Assembly (NCBI GenBank): GCA_910589095.1
Contig: CAJUSN010000026.1
Span: 1-20,595 of the forward strand
Source of the DNA: an uncultured Muribaculaceae bacterium
GTDB lineage: Bacteria; Bacteroidota; Bacteroidia; Bacteroidales; Muribaculaceae
Length of the DNA: 20,595 bases
Direction: 5' to 3'
Shown: in pieces, positions 14,068 to 20,595 of the stretch
How the letters are laid out: every line of letters starts with the position of its first letter
How positions within the stretch are numbered: the first letter of the stretch is position 1
Notes under the pieces: model-generated
Told to the model about the DNA's origin: nothing
Databases searched by the model: none
What the model saw: the letters and a program-made list of their open reading frames with translations, nothing else
Position numbers and translations under genes: made by a program

Positions 14068-16041
14068 ATGGATCGTTTAAAGTACTTTTTGTTAGTTTGG
14101 CTGGTGGTGTTTCTGCCGGCCGCACTCGTAAGTTGCTCCGACAAGGATGAACCGGAGGGGACTGAGACAACAGCTTTTGATGTCGATTTCCAACTTCCCG
14201 CTTCAATCGTAGCTCCGCGAAACGCCGACTATGTTTTTACAGTGAACAATGGCAAAGCTCCGTTGACCTCTGACCGTTTTCTGCTTGAAAATGCCGATGG
14301 CCTCTCGTATGAAGCTGCTATTACCAATTCTTCTGCTGAGAGCTTCAGCGTTGCATTCCCCAAGAAACTTGCCGACGGCAACTATCGTATAGCAATTAAA
14401 AGAGGTGAGCGCAAGAAAAGTTTCGGTACCGCTTCAATCCGTTTCGTTGACCGTATTATCAACCCCGCTGAAGGCGCAACCGTCTATGGCTTTATCGGCA
14501 CTCCCGATGGAACCGGTGTGAAAGACGTGATTGTTTCTGACGGTTACGAATTTGCAGTTACCGATGCTGAAGGTGTTTATCAGCTCAAATCCAAGAAACA
14601 GCTCGGCTATGTGTTCTTCACCCTGCCTGCTAATTATGAGGCACAGGCCGATGGCGTGTTCCCCCGTATATATGAAACCACCAAGCTGGGCGACACCGCT
14701 CCCGAACGCATTGACTTCACCATTACTCCCGTGAGCGGTCAGGAGAATTTCAAGATTCTGTTCCTGGGCGACATGCACCTTGCTAACCGCACAAACGATC
14801 TCAATCAGTTCTATGACCTAACCAAAGATATCACCACATATCGTACCACCCACGGCACAGAAAACGTGTACGGTATCACACTTGGTGACATGACCTGGGA
14901 TATCTATTGGTACACCAAGAAGTATGGCTTTGCTGAATATCGCGAAACAATCAACGACAAGGTGAAGAACATGCAGATTTTCCATATCATCGGTAATCAT
15001 GACAACGATTATCTTGCAACTAATAATGTGGCGGCGAAAATGATGTATCGCACCACCATCTCCCCCAACTACTATTCGTTTAACATCGGTCAGGTTCACT
15101 TCGTGGTGCTTGACAATATTGACTGCAGCACATATGACGGAACAACTTCACGTAACTATGTGCAGCAGGTTGTTAACGAACAGCTTACCTGGTTGGCCAA
15201 CGATCTCAAGTATGTTGATAAGTCTACCCCCATAGTGCTCATGATGCATGCGCCTCTCTATTATCCCGGCTCAGCTACCGGCTTCTATATGGACCTCAAA
15301 AATGGAAACGAACTTCTCAGCGTGCTCAGCGGCTATGAGGTACACTTCGTGACCGGTCACACTCACAAAAATTACAATATCACTCCTTCCGATGCAGTTA
15401 CGCAAGGAAACAACGTGTATGAGCACAACGTTGGCGCTGTATGCGGCGACTGGTGGTGGTCCGGTTATCTTTCACCCGGATGTCTGATGGCACCCGACGG
15501 TACCCCCGCAGGCTATGCCATTTGGGATTTCAAAGGCAAGACACCTTCTTATATATATAAGGGCACGCTTATGGATGAGAGCGTTCAGTTCCGCAGCTAC
15601 GACCTCAACAACGTCAGCTTCTCATTTGCCGATGTTCCCAATCTTTCGGCTTCCGCCACTAAGGCTCGCGCTTCATTCCAGCGCTACATTACCGCTTATC
15701 CCGATAAGAAAAATAATGAAGTGCTCATCAACGTTTGGAACTACAATGCCAAATGGACAGTCAGCGTGAAGACTCAGGATGGCCGCAACCTCACCGTTAC
15801 TCCTGTGATGGCTTATGACCCCCTCCACATCGCCGCTATGTCAGTGAAGAAATTCAATGACTCAAGCATAACCGACGCCCCCAACTTCATAACTCAGAAC
15901 TTCAATCACTTCTTCAAAGTAACCGCTCCTGATGCCGACACGGATCTCGTGATTACCGTGAAGGATGAATTCGGCAACACTTGGACTGAGAATATGGCCC
16001 GTCCGAAAGCATTCTCGGTTGATGCCTACAAGTTCAGATAA
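14068..16041 (+). CDS. Calcineurin-like phosphoesterase lipoprotein
   Basis: Metal-dependent phosphoesterase of 657 residues, predicted surface lipoprotein. Seen: lipobox LVSC with Cys23 followed by SDKDEPE, an acidic stretch like the Bacteroidota surface-export signal; a beta-rich N-terminal domain about 35-128; a carboxypeptidase-regulatory-like segment about 130-222 (GATVYGFIGTPDGTG, VTDAEGVYQL), as in the N-terminal domain of Bacteroidota metallophosphoesterases; the catalytic core about 225-475; and a beta-rich C-terminal domain. Metal ligands fit the family: GDMH (234-237), GDMTWD (273-278), GNHD (309-312), His394 in MMHAPLYY and GHTH (430-433). Its natural substrate cannot be read; phosphodiesters or phosphomonoesters on glycans or lipids are possible. 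The position between a GH92 gene and SusC/D suggests a role in glycan use. The gene has its own promoter and a strong terminator. Confidence 0.9.
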   Translation: MDRLKYFLLVWLVVFLPAALVSCSDKDEPEGTETTAFDVDFQLPASIVAPRNADYVFTVNNGKAPLTSDRFLLENADGLSYEAAITNSSAESFSVAFPKKLADGNYRIAIKRGERKKSFGTASIRFVDRIINPAEGATVYGFIGTPDGTGVKDVIVSDGYEFAVTDAEGVYQLKSKKQLGYVFFTLPANYEAQADGVFPRIYETTKLGDTAPERIDFTITPVSGQENFKILFLGDMHLANRTNDLNQFYDLTKDITTYRTTHGTENVYGITLGDMTWDIYWYTKKYGFAEYRETINDKVKNMQIFHIIGNHDNDYLATNNVAAKMMYRTTISPNYYSFNIGQVHFVVLDNIDCSTYDGTTSRNYVQQVVNEQLTWLANDLKYVDKSTPIVLMMHAPLYYPGSATGFYMDLKNGNELLSVLSGYEVHFVTGHTHKNYNITPSDAVTQGNNVYEHNVGAVCGDWWWSGYLSPGCLMAPDGTPAGYAIWDFKGKTPSYIYKGTLMDESVQFRSYDLNNVSFSFADVPNLSASATKARASFQRYITAYPDKKNNEVLINVWNYNAKWTVSVKTQDGRNLTVTPVMAYDPLHIAAMSVKKFNDSSITDAPNFITQNFNHFFKVTAPDADTDLVITVKDEFGNTWTENMARPKAFSVDAYKFR

Positions 16042-16055
16042 TGGCAAACAACTTT

Positions 16056-16101
16056 CTGATTTCCTCTTCGGCTTTAATGGCCGGAGAGGAAACAGATTTT
16101 T
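16056..16101 (+). terminator. Strong intrinsic terminator after the phosphoesterase gene
   Basis: TTTCCTCTTCGGC (16060-16072) pairs with a complementary stretch ending in GAGAGGAAA (16080-16092) through 13 base pairs, one of them a T-G wobble, around a 7-base loop. CTG (16056-16058) and CAG (16093-16095) extend the stem past one bulged A. The tail ATTTTT follows at 16096-16101. It begins 14 bases after the stop codon, so SusC/D needs its own promoter or depends on read-through. Confidence 0.85.
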
Positions 16102-16144
16102 CAAAAATAAATACCTTGACCCGTTCATCGCGATGAATTTCGGG

Positions 16145-16204
16145 TTACCAGCGCAATACACAACCAATCATAAATTACCAGCGCAATACACAGTTGATAG
16201 TAAA
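16145..16204. repeat. Two tandem 30-base repeats upstream of susC
   Basis: TTACCAGCGCAATACACA occurs at 16145-16162 and again at 16175-16192. Each copy is followed by 8 variable bases and TAAA (16171-16174 and 16201-16204), so the true unit is 30 bases with about 24 of 30 positions identical. The block ends 17 bases before the susC ATG. A period of 30 is close to three helical turns, so a regulator could bind both copies on one face of the DNA. I see no clear TAnnTTTG promoter in this gap. Confidence 0.8.
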
Positions 16205-16221
16205 CCATCAAAAACAGTAAT

Positions 16222-19200
16222 ATGAAACAAGTAAGAACCTTAATTCTGACACTCTTCATGTTGTTGGCATCGGCCTTCGGGCTTGCGGCACAAGATAGAG
16301 TTGTGTCCGGCTTGGTAGTCGACACATCCGACGAACCATTGGTTGGAGTCTCAGTCATGGTGAAAGGCTCCCAAGTGGGCTGTATGACCGACATTGACGG
16401 TAAATTCACCCTCAAAATCCCCAACAAGGCCACTGTTCTCAAATTCACCTACATCGGTTTTGATGAGCAGACGGTTACCGTCCAGCCGGGCCAGACGAAT
16501 GTGGACGTAGTGATGAAAGAAAATTCTGTGATGCTTGAGGAAACCGTGGTTATCGGTTACGGTACGCAGAAGAAAGTTAACCTTACAGGTGCCGTGGCAA
16601 GTATCGATGGCGAGAAACTCGAGAACCGCCCCGTGACCTCTGTCAGCAATATGCTTCAGGGTTCGGTGGCCGGTCTTAACATCACCACCTCGTCAGGTGT
16701 TCCCGGACAGAGTGCCACTATCAATATCCGCGGTCAGGAGTCAATCAACTCTGCCGGTCCGCTTATCCTTATTGACGGTTCTATCGGTGAAATCGACTCT
16801 GTTAACCCCAACGACGTTGAGTCTGTTTCTGTTATCAAGGATGCTTCGGCAGCTGCCGTTTACGGTGCACGCGCTGCATTCGGTGTTGTATTGATCACAT
16901 CCAAATCCGGTCAGAACAATGAAGGTAAGTCAACCGTACGTTATAATGGTCGCGTAGGTTGGGAAACAGGTACCACTCCCACTGACTTCGTGACTCAGGG
17001 CTACTGGTCAGCAGCTCTTGTCAATCAGTTCTGGCAAGGCAACAGTAAGACAGACTATATATCATATACTGACTATGACATGCAGCAGCTCCTTGCTCGT
17101 GTCAACGACAAGACCGAAAACCCCGACCGTCCCTGGATAGTTGAAGAGACCCGCAACGGAAAGCGCCAGTGGGTTTATTACGGAAACTACGATTGGTATC
17201 ACATGCTCTACCGTGATACTCACCCCACACAGCAGCACAATATCTCATTTTCAGGAGGCAAAGATAAGTTCAAATACTTCCTTTCCGGCGGACTTGAATA
17301 CCGAGATGGTGTAGTTAAGCAAAATCCCGATAAGTATAAACGTTACAACTTGCGCTCTAAAATTGATTTCGCAATCAACAAATGGGCGTCGCTCTCTAAC
17401 AATACCTCTTTCTTCGGCTCGACCTACGAATTCCAAGGAAATGGTTCGATTGAAGATACTTTCGCTTATTCAGCTCGCCATGGTCTCGCTTGCTTCCCTA
17501 TGAAGAACCCTGACGGAACATGGTTGTATGCAACACCTTATACTGGTTATAAAATCGCTAATGGGCGTCACATCCTTCTTGGCGAAGGCTCTCATCGAAA
17601 TCTTAATCGTAAGACTGACTTCACCAATACAACCCGCTTGACAATCACCCCCATAAAGCAACTCTCCATTGTAGGAGACTTCACCTATCGCTTCTATCAA
17701 ACACGTAACACACATCGTGCCAACAACATGTATTATCGCGAGTACCCCGATGGTCCTCTCGGTTCCTATGTCTCAGGTGCAGGTCTAAACCATCTTGAAG
17801 AATCAGTAGGTACTCGCAATTACTATTCTGTTAATGCTTTCGCTACTTACACTGATACTTTCAACGAGGATCACAACCTTACCGTTATGGCCGGTTACAA
17901 CTACGAGGCAATGAACATCAAGAACATTTCCGCCGATGCTCAGAATCTTATCACTCCGGATCTTGATGACTTTAATCTTGTAGGTACTGATGAAGCCGGG
18001 CAGCAGGTCGCAACAGTTTCCGGTGGACAGAATGAATATGTGCTTCAGGGTATCTTCGGCCGTATCAATTATGACTACAAAGGTAAATACCTTGTAGAAC
18101 TCTCCGGTCGTTACGACGGATCTTCACGTTTCGCACGCGGTCACCGTTGGGGATGGTTTCCCTCCGGATCTCTCGGATGGCGTCTTTCTGAGGAATCATT
18201 CATGGAATCAACCCGCGATTGGCTCTCCAATGCTAAAATCCGTGTTTCGTACGGTAGCCTTGGTAACCAGAACGTAAGCTCGTATTACACATTCCTCCGC
18301 CTCGTAAATACTTACTCGTTCAACTCCTTCTCATTCGGTAATTCAACTGTTCCCGGTAAATACACCTCTATCGGTGCTCCTATTGCAGGCGACCTCACTT
18401 GGGAGAAAGCAAATCAATGGGACCTCGGTCTTGACCTGAGCTTCTTCAATAACCGCCTCTCATTTACCGGCGATGTTTATGTCCGTGACACAAAGGGCAT
18501 GTTAACTGACGGTATGGCACTCCCGGGCGTTTACGGTGCTTCAGTACCTCAGATGAACAATGCCGATATGCGCACCAAGGGCTATGAACTTTCACTTAAC
18601 TGGAACGATAGCTTTATGCTCTTCGGCAAACCGTTCACCTATAGCGTTGGCTTCAATCTCTCTAACTATGATTCAAAGATCACCAAGTTCGAGAACAACG
18701 CCAATTACCTGCTTACTTACAACGACGATGGTAAGGTCTACAATTACTATTACCCCGGAATGCACATGGGTGATATTTGGGGATACACCATAGATGGTCT
18801 TTTCCAAAGCGATGAAGAGGCTAAGAAATATCAGGAAAATGTCGATTTAACCTATGTGACCTACGGCCTTCCCGGTGGTTATCAAGCCGGTGACGTCCGC
18901 TTCGTGGACGTTAATGGTGACGGCGCTGTCAACAATGGTAACTCAACCATGATTACCAATGGCAAAGGCACATTCCTTGTAAAAGGCGATCCCGGATGGG
19001 AAGAAGCAAACAAAGATCTTGAAGATAATAAGGAAAAATCTGAGTGGAAGAAAGTTCCTGTGAACTCTCTCTATAACCATGGTGACCTCAAGAAACTCGG
19101 AAACTCGCTGCCCCGTCTTTCTTACGGTATCACAGCCTCTATCCGCTACTTCGGATTTGACGTTTCTGTATTCTTCCAGGGTACCGGTAACCACTATCTC

Positions 19201-19644
19201 TACCCCCACGGTCAGATGATGAGTTTCTGGGGTATGTACGGTTATCCTTACATGTCGTTTATCCCCACTGATTTTGCCGACAAGATCTGGTCAGAGGATA
19301 ACCCCGATGCTTATTTCCCCCGTCCTGTTGCTTATGCTGCCACTTCTTACAACCTCAAGCAGTCAACCAGCATTAACAACCGCTATCTCCAGAATCTCCG
19401 CTATCTCCGATTCAAGAATCTTACCGTGGGTTATACTATTCCATCCAAGTGGACAAAGAAAGCCTACATTGACAAGGTTCGCGTGTATTTCACCGGTGAA
19501 AACCTCTGCTACTGGTCGCCCTTGAAGAAGAATTCGCGCTATGTCGATCCTGAAGCTGTGCTCAACCGTAGCACCAACGAACATCAGAATGCCTTCTATC
19601 CCTGGCCAAAGACTTACATGTTCGGTCTTGATGTTTCATTCTAA
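16222..19644 (+). CDS. SusC/RagA-family TonB-dependent outer-membrane transporter
   Basis: Outer-membrane importer of 1140 residues that works with a SusD lipoprotein to bring glycans or peptides into the periplasm, driven by TonB. Seen: signal peptide (MKQVRTLILTLFMLLASAFG, cut near LAAQ); a carboxypeptidase-regulatory-like domain about 26-105 (SGLVVDTSDEPLVGVSVMVK); the TonB-box region EETVVIGYGTQKK; a plug domain about 115-235 with LQGSVAGLNI, INIRGQ and VIKDASAAAVYGARAAFGVV; and a beta-barrel ending in YMFGLDVSF, with the terminal aromatic needed for barrel assembly. Codons end in C or T more than in the CHAT genes, a sign of high expression. The susD gene follows after 22 bases. Substrate type cannot be told from the sequence; the nearby GH92 makes a mannose-containing glycan plausible. 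Confidence 0.96.
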   Translation: MKQVRTLILTLFMLLASAFGLAAQDRVVSGLVVDTSDEPLVGVSVMVKGSQVGCMTDIDGKFTLKIPNKATVLKFTYIGFDEQTVTVQPGQTNVDVVMKENSVMLEETVVIGYGTQKKVNLTGAVASIDGEKLENRPVTSVSNMLQGSVAGLNITTSSGVPGQSATINIRGQESINSAGPLILIDGSIGEIDSVNPNDVESVSVIKDASAAAVYGARAAFGVVLITSKSGQNNEGKSTVRYNGRVGWETGTTPTDFVTQGYWSAALVNQFWQGNSKTDYISYTDYDMQQLLARVNDKTENPDRPWIVEETRNGKRQWVYYGNYDWYHMLYRDTHPTQQHNISFSGGKDKFKYFLSGGLEYRDGVVKQNPDKYKRYNLRSKIDFAINKWASLSNNTSFFGSTYEFQGNGSIEDTFAYSARHGLACFPMKNPDGTWLYATPYTGYKIANGRHILLGEGSHRNLNRKTDFTNTTRLTITPIKQLSIVGDFTYRFYQTRNTHRANNMYYREYPDGPLGSYVSGAGLNHLEESVGTRNYYSVNAFATYTDTFNEDHNLTVMAGYNYEAMNIKNISADAQNLITPDLDDFNLVGTDEAGQQVATVSGGQNEYVLQGIFGRINYDYKGKYLVELSGRYDGSSRFARGHRWGWFPSGSLGWRLSEESFMESTRDWLSNAKIRVSYGSLGNQNVSSYYTFLRLVNTYSFNSFSFGNSTVPGKYTSIGAPIAGDLTWEKANQWDLGLDLSFFNNRLSFTGDVYVRDTKGMLTDGMALPGVYGASVPQMNNADMRTKGYELSLNWNDSFMLFGKPFTYSVGFNLSNYDSKITKFENNANYLLTYNDDGKVYNYYYPGMHMGDIWGYTIDGLFQSDEEAKKYQENVDLTYVTYGLPGGYQAGDVRFVDVNGDGAVNNGNSTMITNGKGTFLVKGDPGWEEANKDLEDNKEKSEWKKVPVNSLYNHGDLKKLGNSLPRLSYGITASIRYFGFDVSVFFQGTGNHYLYPHGQMMSFWGMYGYPYMSFIPTDFADKIWSEDNPDAYFPRPVAYAATSYNLKQSTSINNRYLQNLRYLRFKNLTVGYTIPSKWTKKAYIDKVRVYFTGENLCYWSPLKKNSRYVDPEAVLNRSTNEHQNAFYPWPKTYMFGLDVSF

Positions 19645-19666
19645 TCCTTACAACAACATTTTTACA

Positions 19667-20595
19667 ATGAAAAAGTTAATTATTCCAGCTATATTTGCCC
19701 TTTGTATCGGGTTGTTTTCCTGTGAGGATGCAATGGACTTGACTCCCAAGGACAAACTGACAGATGAACAATACTTCGGCGATGCGAATGCCCTGGAACT
19801 GTTCTCCGACCCGCTCTATAATAATCTTTTGGACAAGTCAATCTTTAATGAAACAAGTGATATTCTTGTGACAAAAGAATTGAGTACCCTTATGCAGGCC
19901 GGTAAACGACGTTCTGTTCCAACCAGTGGTGGTGGATGGTCTTGGGGTGACCTTCGCCGTATTAATACTCTTCTCGGTAACATGTACAAGTGTGATGATG
20001 AAGCAGCGGTAGCAAGATACTCTGCTGTAGCTCGTTTCTTCCGCGCCTTCTTTTATTTTGAGAAAGTAAAGAGATTCGGTGATGTGCCCTGGATTGACAA
20101 GGAGCTCTTTTCATCAGATGCCGAACTCTACAATCCTCGTGACTCCCGTGAGTACATCATGACAAAAATGATGGAGGATATCGATTTTGCAATCGCTAAC
20201 CTCCCTGCAAAAAAAGATGAAAGCGATGCTCCATTCCGCCTTACTATAGGTGCTGCTCTTGCCCTAAAAGCGGAATTCTGCCTTTTTGAAGGTACTTTCC
20301 GCAAATATCATGGAGTTGAATTTGAAGAGCATGACTATCGCTACTATCTCCAGCAGGCTGCCGATGCTGCTGAAACCCTCATGAATCGTGGTGAATACAA
20401 GCTTTACTCCACCGGTAATCCTTCCGCTGACTATCAGAACCTCTTTGTGAAGGAAGTAGCCGATCCGGACGAGTATATTCTCGCGATCTCCTTCCAAGCA
20501 GCTATCAATGGAAATGTTCATAACTCAAATGGCTTCACGCTTCAGGCTACTCAGGGACGTCCGGGTTTCACCCGCAAGTTCATCAATACATATCT
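19667..20595 (+). CDS. SusD/RagB-family nutrient-binding lipoprotein, partial
   Basis: The frame is open from ATG 19667 to the window end (309 codons), so the C-terminal part is missing; the family usually has 480-650 residues. Seen: lipoprotein signal peptide MKKLIIPAIFALCIGLFSC with Cys19, followed by EDAMD, an acidic surface-export signal; then LTPKDKLTDEQYF, the usual N-terminal SusD segment; then SusD-like helices with ARFFRAFFYFEKVKRFGDVPW and, further on, IGAALALKAEFCLFEGTF, the conserved TPR-type helix pair. It forms the lid over the SusC barrel on the cell surface and binds the incoming ligand. It is co-transcribed with the SusC gene 22 bases upstream. Confidence 0.95.
   Translation, partial: MKKLIIPAIFALCIGLFSCEDAMDLTPKDKLTDEQYFGDANALELFSDPLYNNLLDKSIFNETSDILVTKELSTLMQAGKRRSVPTSGGGWSWGDLRRINTLLGNMYKCDDEAAVARYSAVARFFRAFFYFEKVKRFGDVPWIDKELFSSDAELYNPRDSREYIMTKMMEDIDFAIANLPAKKDESDAPFRLTIGAALALKAEFCLFEGTFRKYHGVEFEEHDYRYYLQQAADAAETLMNRGEYKLYSTGNPSADYQNLFVKEVADPDEYILAISFQAAINGNVHNSNGFTLQATQGRPGFTRKFINTY

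Noticed and set aside
16125..16448. Minus-strand open frame (107 codons) across the 30-base repeats and the start of susC
   Set aside because: It is formed by the repeats plus the antisense of susC; no domain or start signal supports it.
1..20595. CRISPR array, tRNA, rRNA, insertion sequence or prophage
   Set aside because: No regular spacer-repeat array, tRNA-like fold, transposase, integrase or phage gene was recognised; the only tandem repeat is the two-copy unit before susC.

Overview
The window looks like chromosome of a gut-type Bacteroidota member, most likely order Bacteroidales; Muribaculaceae is a guess. The evidence is a SusC/SusD pair, a GH92 lipoprotein, lipoproteins with acidic residues right after the lipobox cysteine, few Shine-Dalgarno sites, and four matches to the Bacteroidota promoter (TTTG or TTG, 19-21 bases, TAnnTTTG). 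I see no tRNA, rRNA, CRISPR array, transposase or phage gene.

Left part (1-6188). A truncated Ser/Gly/Arg-rich secreted protein runs leftward out of the window. Divergent from it is a tight three-gene unit with two 16-base gaps: a secreted TPR-CHAT protein, a small secreted protein with six cysteines in its predicted mature part, and a second secreted TPR-CHAT protein. Both CHAT domains keep the His/Cys dyad of caspase-like proteases. All three proteins have signal peptides, so any proteolysis should occur outside the cytoplasm. The promoter in front sits so close to the first ATG that the mRNA may be leaderless. This is the least explained part of the window.

Middle part (6178-11239), minus strand. 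Housekeeping genes run clpP, clpX, recQ, ftsE. clpP has its own strong promoter, and a long hairpin with a T-rich tail separates it from clpX. The ftsE 3' end overlaps the second CHAT gene convergently by 11 bases.

Right part (11274-20595). A GH92 alpha-mannosidase lipoprotein (minus) is divergent from a calcineurin-like phosphoesterase lipoprotein (plus). The 550-base region between them holds a promoter for each side and several inverted-repeat motifs. A strong terminator follows the phosphoesterase. Then come two copies of a 30-base repeat, a SusC-type transporter and a SusD-type lipoprotein cut by the window end. Together these resemble a small glycan-use locus: capture and import by SusC/D, mannose trimming by GH92, and phosphate-ester cleavage by the phosphoesterase. 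The substrate and any co-regulation are inferred.
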